This document shows, piece after piece, positions 11,385-22,800 of a DNA stretch of 64,000 bases. How positions within the stretch are numbered: position 1 is the first letter of the stretch; every line of letters starts with the position of its first letter. The stretch is from Arcuatula senhousia. Its lineage: Eukaryota > Mollusca > Bivalvia > Mytilida > Mytilidae. The position numbers and the translations under genes are program-made. A model generated the notes under the pieces. It made no database searches, was not told where the DNA came from, and saw only the letters and a list, made by a program, of their open reading frames with translations. The stretch lies in assembly GCA_963971305.1 (NCBI GenBank), contig OZ020304.1, positions 3,906,001 through 3,970,000 of the forward strand, given 5' to 3'.

Positions 11385-13543
11385 CGGTGCGTCTAAATAC
11401 CGCATAGCCCGGCTAAGTGCACTTAGCCCCCAAATATGCACTTAGCCCTATAAAATAATGTTCTTGTGTTACCAAAGTTGGTATATAACCTTCTTATTAT
11501 TATGAATATCCCAAGTCGAAAGTTTTGTAAAGATATTTTTATCGATTTTTGAGTTATAGAGAAATTTGTAAAATCCTTTGATCTGCCGCTGGCGAATCAC
11601 GCTGAGAACCGCCAGGTCTAAAATAGCATAGAATAAACAATAATAGATAATATAAAACAATATTATAATTAAAAAAGATTTTACAGAATGTAGTTGGAAT
11701 ATCTTTGAAATCATTTTCGACATGGGGAAATACAATATCAATACTAGGAACTTGTAAGGTGTTGAATTTTGAAATTAAAAACCAGCCGTTTTGTGAAAGT
11801 GTTATTGCTAAAATTACCGTGAAGACCTACATGCAACGTGCGTGAGACCATTTGAGCCACTTTAACATGTAAAGAGTATACATCTATAATAATAAAAAAG
11901 AATGTTTTTGTATTTAACATTTTATAACAATTATTCAATAGATCGACACAATACTTCGTCCTTGGTTAGCACAATTAAACTACCCTTTGCAGATTGGGAG
12001 AGGTATAACTTTTTACCAGAATCAAGCTAGCGAACATGTCCCAGCCATCAATTACATAAAGCCCGGGAAACTGATATACAATGAAGACCAAAGAACAGCA
12101 AACAAATAACACATACTTATATACATACTTCAACCTGTCCGATATATGGATGCTACATCATAATAATGTGTTCTTTACCTAATACAATGATTATCTAAGA
12201 TTTTGCTTATACCAAAAGCCTGTTTCGTGTATCCAATATCTCAGCATTCATTATTTTTAAAGTTTGGCTGATATCTTTTTATTTTAATCTGCTCCCCCGT
12301 AATTAAATTCCCCGGTTGTGGACCCCCACCCCCCAGAGTATGCCACATAGGTTAAATTTGCCCTTTTTGACCACGAAGATGAACCGGCAGACATTTATAC
12401 CTTGGTTAGACTGTCAGACTCACATCATCATTATCTATTTTATTCAACTATTTTCTAATGTTTTGTAAAATCTAATAGCAAATAGATAAAAAAAGTTCTT
12501 CAAAGTATATGTTTCCAACATTTACGTAGGTTTACTCATTTTGTTGGTTGGAGGGGGTCTTTTGTTCTTTGTTTTTTATCTTTGTTAATATCTTTTTTTT
12601 ATAATTTACTCTATATTGAATTTCATAATCTGATTCAGATATTTTTCAAATACATTAGAATAATTCTTGTTCAGTGGACTAACATTTCATTTTTTTAAAA
12701 GTTTGGCTTTACTTAACATATTCTTTTTCATTTCTCTGATAAGTCTTCTTCTGGCTAGTATAAGTTCGATTTTCATTTCCCTTATATATTTTTTTGAAAT
12801 TCTATTAATATGTGACATGCAAGTATTCGAATGATTAACGTTGATTTGTTATTTATATTGTAAAACCAATTTTCTTTAATATCGTCCACAAGTCTTATAC
12901 TGACAAGAATTTCACTCACTGCTACATTAAGTGGACTAATTTTGTCCATAACCCTTCCCTCCAGACTGTGTCGAAAGCTTTACGGAAATCAACGAAAGTG
13001 CAGTATAGTTTTTTTCCATACGCAAAGTAAAATTCTATAAGAGCATGTAAAGTAAATATATTATCAAGAGTCGAATACCCTTTTTATTGGTTTCCGATCA
13101 TAGAAATCAATGACACATTTACCTGATAATTAATTGGCACCTAATATACAATTTTCAAATACCTGGTTTGCTCCATTGGTCACAGGGCGTATCAGTAAAA
13201 TAAGGTACAACATTTTCTTGAAAATAAATATTTATTTTTGGATGATTGTTCACGAAAATATATCTTTAATTTCCTTACGTTCATACACATCGGATGCTAT
13301 AAATATGCATTCAGTAATAAGTGCTAAGTGCACCACAAGCGGCAGATCAAAGGATTTTACAAAATTCTCTACAACTCAAAAACCGATAAAAATATCTTTA
13401 CAAAACTTTCGACTTGGGATATTAATAATATTTAGAAGGGTATATACCAACTCTGGTAACACTAGAACATTGTTTGATAGGGCTAAGTGCATATTTGGGG
13501 GCTAAGTGCACTTAGCCGGGCTATGCGGTATTTAGACGCTCCC
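11385..13543. mobile_element. Mutator-like (MULE) non-autonomous element with 206-bp TIRs
   Basis: Terminal inverted repeats at 11385-11590 and 13338-13543 match along their full length at roughly 90%, apart from the outermost bases. The element is flanked by an exact 9-base direct repeat GAGTGTATA (11376-11384, 13544-13552). Long TIRs plus a 9-bp duplication are the hallmark of Mutator-like elements. The TIRs contain a ggctaagtgcacttagcc palindrome. The 1.75-kb interior has no transposase; it carries a reverse transcriptase fragment at 12890-13090. Confidence 0.85.
12890..13090 (-). pseudogene. Reverse transcriptase fragment inside the MULE
   Basis: Minus strand reads KGYSTLDNIFTLHALIEFYF and CTFVDFRKAFDTVWREGLWT before a stop. 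FVDFRKAFDTV is the conserved reverse transcriptase block with the first catalytic Asp. It is only about 65 residues, followed by a disrupted frame. A further open stretch at 12650-12845 (minus, SHINRISKKYIREMKIELIL) may be remnant too. Confidence 0.7.
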
Positions 13544-13579
13544 GAGTGTATATCAACGTTGTACATTGCGGATTATCTA

Positions 13580-15176
13580 AAAAAAAAATTCATACCATAG
13601 GGATACCATAGGATCATTAATGGACGCTGGCTGCTTCTGCTGCCACTATTTCCATATCTTCATTGTTCTCTACTTGAATATTTGACTTCACGTTACTTCT
13701 AGTGTGGATGTTGTCAATGTCCAGTGTGAAGTCAAATTTGCATTCTTGTTTTTCCCAATACTTGTCTAGGGCTTTTTCAAAGTCAATGACTTTTTTACAG
13801 TTTACAACTTTTTCAGGAAGGCTATTCCAAGTGTCCACTACTCTCTGGGTAAAGCTGAACTTTCTTGTGTTCAGCTTGGATCTCTCCTTTAATATCTTCT
13901 TATTGTGGCCTCTTGTAGTGGTTTCTGGCATAGATGGAAAGAACCCTTCTGTGACCTCCATATCATATATACCAGACATGATCTTGAATGTCTCTATCAT
14001 GTCCCCCATGATCCTTCTATATTTTAATGTTGGCATTTTAAGCTTTTGAAGCCTTTCTTTGTATGGGAGGTCTTTTAGCGAAGGTATTTGTTTTGTTGCC
14101 TTTTCGACTTTTTCTATGTCAGCAACTTTAAAGGGTGACCAGACCGATTCAGCATATTCAAGGTGTGGTCTCACTAGTGCTTGAAATAGGTATCTGAAGC
14201 TGCACTGATCAAGATGGGTGTATGTTCTTATTATAAGGCCCATTATGCTGCTGGCTTTATTTACCTGATTTTGTATATGTGTTGTAAAGGACAGACGTTC
14301 ATCTACTGTTACGCCAATGTCCTTCTCCCCCTCTGATTTTTCCAGGTAAACTTTATCTCTTTTGTCGCTGTATAAATGATAGCTTTTTTTCCTGCAATTA
14401 GGTTTATTCTTACTTGATATGGTGACTAGCTTGCATTTATTTGGGTGAAATTTTAAGAGCCATTTATCCGACCAATCTTGTAGTCTGTCAAGGTCTGTCT
14501 GGAGTTTGATTTCGTCATCTTCATTTCTGATTTCTTTGTAAATTTTAGTGTCATCGGCATAGAGGTATGTTGTGGAATCTACACATTCTGGCATGTCGTT
14601 AATGTAGATCACAAAGAGAATTGGACCCAGAACGCTGCCTTGGGGGATGCTACTAGTTACTCTATGCCTGTTTGACTCTACTCCGTTGACCGACACTCTT
14701 TGGGTCCTCCCTTCTAAGAAGTCCTCTACCCATCTGATCAGGGAGCTGTTAAGTTTATATCTCTTCATTTTTTAAATGAGTCTTCTATGTGGGACCTTAT
14801 CAAAGGCCTTCATGAAGTCCATGTATATGGCGTCAATTGTGCCACCCTCGTCCAGCATCTTTGTCCATTCATCAATAACTTGTAGAAGTTGCAGAGTTGT
14901 CAATCTACCAGATATGAACCCGGATTGTTTCTTGCTGAACAAGTTGTTGCTCTTCATATGGTCTACTATTTGTTCTCTGACTAATTTTTCCATGAGTTTT
15001 GCATACCACGCTAGTAAGGCTTACTGGTCGATAGTTTCCAGGGTCAGATTTCTCCCCCTTTTTGAAGATTGCTGATATTTTCCCTTGCTTCCACTCATCA
15101 GGGATCTTGCCTTCAGCTAGTGATTGATTGAAGATGATAGTTAAGGGGAGAGCAATTACTTCTCTTAGATCTCATA
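13580..15176 (-). pseudogene. 5'-truncated non-LTR retrotransposon, RT domain (CR1/Jockey-like)
   Basis: Read 15176 to 13617. DLREVIALPLTIIFNQSLAE and PGNYRPVSLTSVVCK lead, after a one-base frameshift near 15005, into MEKLVREQIVDHMKSNNLFS and IDAIYMDFMKAFDKVPHRRL. An in-frame TAA at 14769-14771 comes next. Then 383 residues run with IPQGSVLGPILFVIYINDM, the YADD catalytic motif (LYADDTKIYKE) and the C-terminal block VVDTWNSLPEKVV. The endonuclease and 5' end are missing. One frameshift and one stop make it inactive as read. The 3' tail repeats a cctatggtat unit. Confidence 0.9.
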
Positions 15177-15193
15177 GCTAGAATAATATATTC

Positions 15194-15425
15194 TGAAATT
15201 TCACCTGTTTCACCTGTTTCACCTGTTCTCGAGATCAGTATAGGTCTGTGCCTCTAGGATCCATTATTGTATTGTATTCTCTAATCCCCGCTTCCGGTCC
15301 ATAAAAGTCGGGAACAAATTTAATGTCCAAGTTTCTCCAGAATTTGTTAAGTCTATTTTTAAAACTGTTTACAGTCGGTGACTCGACCACTTCTGCTGGA
15401 TTACCGGATTTCCAGGTGGTCCAAC
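15194..15425 (-). pseudogene. Second LINE 3' fragment with (aggtgaaac)n tail
   Basis: Minus strand reads GNPAEVVESPTVNSFKNRLN and KFWRNLDIKFVPDFYGPEAG, ending at TGA. This is the C-terminal tail of a LINE reverse transcriptase ORF (compare NSLPAEVV). It ends in three aggtgaaac units, a microsatellite-like 3' tail, and is cut off at its 5' side by the MITE starting at 15443. Confidence 0.75.
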
Positions 15426-15444
15426 TACTGAACGAAACTACATA

Positions 15445-16568
15445 ACGTGACGGTACCCAAATTGCAACAGCTTTGACGGTTTTTGACTCGTATCTTTATC
15501 TGGACACGATTGCTTAAAATTTTGGTTGGCTGTGTTTTTAGAGTAAGGTTTACTGTATTTATCCATACAGAAAGAATTTTAATATTTGATACACAAATGT
15601 CATTAAACAGATTTAAAGACACTTGGGAACGACCCTAATTTTTCACATCAGGGGTACCCAAATTGCACATGGGGGTAAAAATTTTAATCCTTTAGATTTC
15701 TCTTATAAATCTTGCTTCATTTCTAAAAGTAGTTACTTTAATTTATTTTTTTTTAAAAATCCACTCAAGAAAAGGTATGTCAAAATTTTTCAAAGGCATT
15801 TTATGACTCCTTGTAGGATTTTTAGACAATTGCACAGTATTTCCCTTAAAAGGTTGTATAATTGTGTATTTTCTTGTTTACAGCTAAAACAATGGTATAG
15901 ACATGCAAAGTCCGTTGTAAATGAAGCATTTACATCTTTTGAATATCTAAAAACACTAAATGCAAACATAACTGACCTGAAAACAAAGTTAATTTGAAGT
16001 CTAAATTTAGGTCTCCATTACGTCATCTATTGCGGACGTGATAGAAAGCACTTTTATTTTAGTTCCGGGTTGAGATTTTGGAATATAAACATGAATTTTG
16101 CTGTCTGAATAATTTGGCAACAAATGATATTTAACAAAATGAAAAATATTCAACAATTGTCAAGATTTTCAACATCAACCAGAAGTCTTGTCTGTTGCAC
16201 TGAAATTTTCAATGTAGTCCAAATAATTAGGCCGTTACGGGGAAGGCTAACGTTTTTATTTGGATTTTTTCTTGGACGCCTTCCTGTAACACAAAAATCA
16301 TAAAAAAAGCCTTACAAGACGTTCTAATTATTTGGACTATTTTCAATGTGAAGCCATATTGCACAAGGTATGCAATTATCAATATAATTTAATTATTTCT
16401 ATCAGAAATGACTTTTTTATTAATATTTTCGTTGAATACTTCAGAAAAAAGTCAAATATTAATAATATGAAATAAAAACTGGTCTTACTAAACAATCCTA
16501 TTATTTTAGAACAATTTATGTAGAGTGTTGCAATTTGGGTACCTGTTGCAATTTGGGTAGCGTTACGT
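15445..16568. mobile_element. TIR element with TA duplication (MITE-like)
   Basis: Ends are inverted copies over 28 bases with two mismatches (acgtgacggtacccaaatt at left, aatttgggtagcgttacgt at right), flanked by TA (15443-15444, 16569-16570). The text acccaaattgca also recurs inside, next to each end. A 124-codon ORF at 15623-15997 matches nothing I know and is probably chance. A 121-bp MITE is nested at 16217-16337. Confidence 0.75.
16217..16337. mobile_element. 121-bp MITE nested in 15445-16568
   Basis: Exact 14-base terminal inverted repeat (gtccaaataattag / ctaattatttggac) flanked by TA (16215-16216, 16338-16339), as for Tc1/mariner-type MITEs. Confidence 0.75.
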
Positions 16569-16730
16569 TAAAGAAAGAAAGAAGAAAGTATCTTGATATA
16601 TTTTTTAGCATTTATTACTGGGCCATAATCATTATCATTAATTGATTACTTTTTTTATATCATTATTAATACTGACCATGAACAAACAGTGTTATGTACT
16701 TTGAGAATTTATTTTAATTTTTCTTTAAAA

Positions 16731-16760
16731 TGCGCATGCGTCAATTATTACATTTCCGGG
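16731..16760 (+). promoter_or_regulatory. Candidate RALGAPA core promoter motifs
   Basis: tgcgcatgcgt at 16731-16741 is a near-consensus NRF-1 site. tttccggg at 16753-16760 holds an ETS core (CCGGAA on the other strand). Both lie within 45 bases upstream of the RALGAPA ATG, typical of TATA-less housekeeping promoters. No TATA box is seen. Inference from motif match only. Confidence 0.4.
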
Positions 16761-16772
16761 TCAAGAAAAAAG

Positions 16773-16881
16773 ATGTTCAAAAGCAAAACAAGTCACGGTG
16801 ATATTAAAAAATCTGCACAAAAAGTATCAGATCACAAAAAAGACAGCATCACCAGATTAAAACATCTTCGTTTAGTCATAG
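16773..16881 (+). CDS. RALGAPA: RALGAPA exon 1
   Basis: Residues 1-36 plus one base. [20 protein letters not shown]... [15 protein letters not shown] N-terminus as in vertebrates (here [12 protein letters not shown]). Donor GTACGC. Confidence 0.93.
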
Positions 16882-19800
16882 GTACGCACTGCCATCCACT
16901 GTTTTGTGCATCTCTTCCCCAGGAAGACAACATCCTGCAAAAAAATTATGTGTTCTGCCAATATTTTTAAAAATAATTTGTTTTTATTTGATATTGATCA
17001 TATTTATTGCATATTTCTTATGTTTTGTTGATATGAATGTAGAAAAAAACTCTATGGTTATACATCAGAAGAAGAGAGATGCTGCCATGCTAGTTATGTA
17101 GAGTGAACAAATCAAATCAAATATACTTTATTGCCAAAATAAAGACGCCAATTACTGGCTGACATAATACATGTAACATACAAAGACAATGAATATAGAC
17201 AGTTATAAGACTAGTAACAATAACGTAACCCTTACTCCGCTACTCTCCGTGAGGGTTATGATTCCCACCCATAGACCTCAACAGAGCAAACTCATTTTGA
17301 TTTAAGCATACTTTAATACTCTGTATGGGTTTTTTTTCACTTGGAACAATGTGTTTAAGGATAAAATCAATCAAATGTATTGCAAATTGTCAGATATATA
17401 TCTTAGCTAACAATTTAGTTTACGCTTTTATACTGATCTTGAACTTTGTGAAGTTCAGGAACAAAATTTTAATTACATTAATAATTAAGTAATTGAACAT
17501 TCCGAAGTTAATATGATGATCGATTTTAGTGAATAATATCATATTCTTAGCAAAAAAAAGAGGATCTGAGTCATAAATCATCTCTGTAAGTGTGTACTCG
17601 AGCGCCACCAATTGGTTGCGCTGTGCTCCGTTGAGTTCGATGGGCCAGAATTGTAACCCTCACAGAGAGTAATGGAGTAAGGGTACGTTACCTATCACTA
17701 TCTACAAAAAAGAAGTTCCATTTTGATGGACTAGCATCATCCCTGGAGACCATCTTCCCAAATGGTGTCAAGAGAAAGTCAGATAATCAGTCCATGAAAT
17801 TTTTACCCCTGAAAAGAATTGTACCACATATGCAAATGAATCATACTGATGTCTCACACTTATATATTATGATTAGCATGATTAGTCATCCTAAATTTTT
17901 ATGAAAATCCATGTTCACATTGCAACTACACTTCATTTGCCCAGATAATAAGCTTTAACAGGTCAGGTTTTCTAGATTTCGTTTGACCTATTAATCAATC
18001 AAAATTGTAAAAGATTGACCCTAAAAGCTTCGACCTGTTTAAGGAGTTTATTAATCATAGAAGAAAATGAGATGTGGAATAAGTGTACGCGACACAACCT
18101 ACATTATAAACGTATATTTTAAATATCCACAATGGAAAACAGCCCATACATACATATGTAAGCTAAAATTTGTGTCAAAAAGTGTACATACATGTAATCA
18201 ATGAGTAATAATGAATTCTCTTTAGAATTTTTATTTTATAATATTTATGATATGTTAATTCTGAAATTCTCCTCTTTTGGTATTGTTTGTAGGAATTTGC
18301 GCTTGACTGCAGAAATTTTAATTCTAGACTGATCTGCACATTTTGTCATCTCTTATGTTTCAGAAAACAGTGACACAACTGAAGTAAAGTCATTCTTTGA
18401 TGCCAACTATTCACACATCTTCTATATATTTAATGATAACTTTGCTCAAATTGAAGCAGATTTGAAACAGAGAGGTGAGTAATATAGAATATTATATACT
18501 TTCCTTTTTGATACAATCTATATCTAGGTGAGTATCAGATAATTTTGGTAGGACAAGTCTAATACGACACTAGATGTAGACAATATCAAAAAGGAAAGTA
18601 TTTAATATTCTTTTTATCTGTTACTTGTAATTAAAAAAAACACACACATTTAACAAGTTTTCAGTACAATTACATCACATTTCATTGCATGACGTCACAG
18701 TTATCAAGTGCTCCCACCTGATTTTTTCTTTCTTGTATCACAGACAGTTCATGACACTAAAAAATATCAGGCAGATGAGATCAAAGGGAGAAGCAGCTAA
18801 TTACCGATAAATATGATTTCCAGATGATAACTAAATACCAAATCAACAGCTCTTAATTTAAAGAAATGAAGGTCATGTTTAATTTAGAGAAAAATTTAAG
18901 TAAGATACATTGTACCTTCTCATGCAAGGCAACTTTTATAATTTAAGTCTTATGTACATGTACATGGTATTCATGTGCATGCAAATGTTTTATAACAATT
19001 TCTTATTTACTTTCTTTATTTAAGTGACCAGTTTGTGTTATCCCTCAATGTTCTATCCAGGTTTTAATACTACCGTTGAATTTTTCAGCAAACAAAGCTC
19101 ACAAGGAAGAGTTAGAGGCCATCTTAAATGTGTTTGAGGTAAATGACATGTTTATAATGTCAGTTATTAAAATAAAAAAGGGGAAAGTCAATGAAAACGA
19201 ACTGAGATTAATATCATGTTATTAATATGTTGAAATTACTTTTGTAGAGAAATAAAATCACAAAATCTGTGACATGCTTAAATGTATTTCTGCCCCATTT
19301 TGATTCTTACAGAGAATGTCTCTTAAAGCTATCATTTAAGAGCATGAAGAAATATTTTTTTTTTATTTGAACAATAACTCATGGTCATTTGAATATTTGT
19401 CTTTATTTAAACAAGATTCCAAAAATGTTTTTCTTTTATAATATAAGCATGATAAGAATGTGATGCATAACTCTCTAATTTCTAAGCAATTTGTTAATTT
19501 TATATATACATGATATAATAAAGTTTATCATTTCATTTGTAGAAAATCTTATTATTGTTGCCAGAATTAGTTCAAAGAAAATGGATGTTCCATGCTATAG
19601 GTTAGTAAGACTTGTAACCACAAGTTTATTATCTTTAGATAATTATAACACATCGCTTTGTGAAAGAAAAGTATTAGCATATCAATTTTATATTTACTAT
19701 TTCTGAAAAATTCTACTCCATATGCAGAAATTCTACTTTCCAATATTTTTCTTTCACCATATTAATATTTTTTAGGAGAAATGTATAGTAAAATGTTTGG

Positions 19801-22800
19801 TCCTATTGAGTAGAGAAATATTACAGTAAGATAGCAAAGTGTAATTCACCGTTTTTTCTGGAAGGCCTATATACGCTTTGTAGCAAATGATACTAGATTT
19901 ACCTATGTAATTTTGAAGGTGACTTACTTGAAAATCATATAAGGAAATATTTCAGATAAGTTTAAAATGAAACATTGCCGTCTTTAGAATTTGTCTTGTT
20001 GTGTGTTTGTATGGTTTTGATATTCAGCTAGATATCTGATATTTTATTTTCATGTGCTGATATTTAAGATAAAAAATCAACGATCCAAAACTTGTTTAAT
20101 GAATTTTTTGTAAAAAATTTCAGGTAGGTCAATTATACAAACCATTAATACATTTGAATCTTATTTTAGGAAGAATAATGAAGAAACTATTACACCCTGG
20201 AAATGGCATCAAGGTAAACATCACAGGTTATAAAGGAATAGTCTGTCTATCACACTTTCATACAGTATCAAGCACAATTCAAGAAAAGATAACCCCTTCA
20301 ATCATAGTTTTTGGGTATGAAGGAATTACCCTCTCTTTCTCTTAGTGTTACTTCTCTTAAAAACCACTTGATAGATTTTGATGAAATTTTACAGGAAGGA
20401 AATACATGTACATGTACATCATATTGGACGCGTATATAGAATTTCATGCTTCTTGGGTATTATTCGGGGGAGATAATTGGACTTAGGTATATTTTTTTTC
20501 TATCATGGAGTTCAAAATGGAACTGGGGGTATAGTTTTAGGGCTCATTTCATCTTCCTTTTGAAGAAATAATTTTTGTTTTAACATTGCAACTTAGTCAC
20601 AGACTGAATAAAGTTTGTCAGGATGTAAAGTCTGCTGGGAAAGTCTGTCAGTTGCCAGATTTAACAATCCATAGAAAGCCTTGAAAATGATTTTTATTGC
20701 TAAGTAATTCAATTTTTTTTAAACTGGTTTAAATTCTAATCGATTTTATGTGTTTTGTACATCCAAAGTCAACAGTGTTTTGCAACAAAGATTTTCATTT
20801 TTAAAAAAATCAATTGATTAAAAAATTTGTATTATCTTTTCTTTTCATAGACCCGGAAGGAAGGGATGAGACTGTTTCTCATCTGGTACCAAATCTTACA
20901 GGAAGGGGCGTCACAGGAATGTCACGACATCTTTTTACAGCTGGTCCCTGGATTAGGGGAGGGTGTGGATCAGTCAGCCTTGCAGAATAAATCAACAATA
21001 GATAGTATGTGGACTATAAACTATACTCTTGATTTGGCAATCTTATTTTCTCCAATTATGACAGAATTATACCTCAAAACAACAAGCTTAAGAAATGGCA
21101 TATGAAAGGGTCACTATTTCTACCTGAACAATACACACTCTTAATTAATGGCATTGAAACATAAATAAGACATAGTGTTAATTAAGTAATTAAGTTTTAT
21201 CATTATCTTTCATAACATTGTACAACATTTAACAAAATGAAAAAAGGTGGTCAGTAAATTCGGCTTAAAAAGCGAAAGGAGAACACTGGATAAAGTATAG
21301 TGATTAAGTAATGAAGTTTTAACATTGAGCTATATGACAATTAACATTCAAAGGTTATTTTTAGCTCACCTGGCCAAAGGCCATGTGAGCTATTGCCATC
21401 ACTTGGCGTTCGTCGTCGTCGTTAACTTTTCTTCAAACTTCTTCTCCTCTGAAACGGCTGCACAGATTCAAACCAAATTTGGTCTTATGGTACTTTAGGA
21501 TATCCCCCACAGAACTGATGTGGGGATTTTTGATTCGTTGAAAAACATGGCTGCCGTTGCTAAAAATAGACCAGGGGGGGTCAGACTACTGTTTTTGGCT
21601 TGTAAATCAAAAAGTATAAGAGATAGATGAAATCTGATGCCACCCTACTGCTTCAGCATCAAAAGTTCTACAAAAGTCTCCATTTGGTCCAAGTTGTCAG
21701 ATGACCCCTTATAGGGGTTACAGCCCCTTAAGTCTCTATAGGGTCGAAGTTGTCAGATGACCCCTTATAGGGGTTACGGCCCCTGAAATAATGTTTTTTT
21801 CATGTTTTTGCCCTATAGTATGAAAACTATTGCAGATAGAGAAAAGCTTTTGCTTGCTTAAATGTTCAGCTCATTTAGCTCTACAAAAGTCTCCATAGGG
21901 TCGAAGTTGTCAGATGACCCCTTATAGGGGTTATGGCCCCTGAAATAATGTTTTTTTCATGTTTTTGCCCTACAGTATGAAAACTATTGCAGATAGAGAA
22001 AAGCTGTTGCTTGCTTAAATGTTCAGCTCATTTAGCTCTACAAAAGTCTCCATAGGGTCAAAGTTGTCAGATGACCCCTTATAGGGGTTATGGGCCCTGA
22101 AATAATGTTTTTTCATGTTTTTGGCCTATAGAATGAATACTATAGTAGATAAAGAAAAACTGTTGCTTACTTAAATGTTCAGCTCATTTAGCTCTACAAA
22201 AGTCTCAATAGGATTAAAGTTGTCAGATGACCATTAACAGGGGTTACGGCCCCTAAAATAACCTTTTTCATGTTTTTGGCCTATAGAATGAAAACTATAG
22301 CAGATAGAGAAAAGCTGTTGCTTGCTTAAATGTTCAGTTTATTTAGCTCTACAAAAGTCTCAATAGGATCGAAGTTGTAAGATGACCCTTTATAGGGGTT
22401 ACGGCCCCTAAAATAACCTTTTTCATGTTTTTGGCCTATAGAATGAAAACTATAGCAGATAGAGAAAAGCTGTTGCTTTCTTAAATGTTCCGTTTATTTA
22501 GCTCTACATAAGTCTCAATAGGATTGAAGTTGTCAGATGACCCCTTATAGGGGTTACGGCCCCTAAAATAACGGTTTTTCATGTTTTTGGCCTATAGAAT
22601 GAAAACTATAGTAGATAAAGAAAAACTGTTGCTTACTTAAATGTTCAGCTCATTTAGCTCTACAAAATATAGGGTTGACATCAAGACCAGGTGAGCGATT
22701 TAGGCTCCTGGGAGCCTCTTGTTTAAGTGTTAGAGGAATTGTTGCATTAAAGGATGTTTTGACCTTGCCTTTCATCAATCAGGGAAGCTTAAATTATATA

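Noticed and set aside
13134..13505. 123-codon ORF, plus strand
   Set aside because: Most of it lies in the right terminal inverted repeat of the MULE and has no recognisable motif.
14776..15075. 99-codon ORF on the plus strand over the LINE
   Set aside because: Antisense shadow of the reverse transcriptase frame.
15623..15997. 124-codon ORF, plus strand
   Set aside because: Inside a MITE-like element, biased composition, no known motif.
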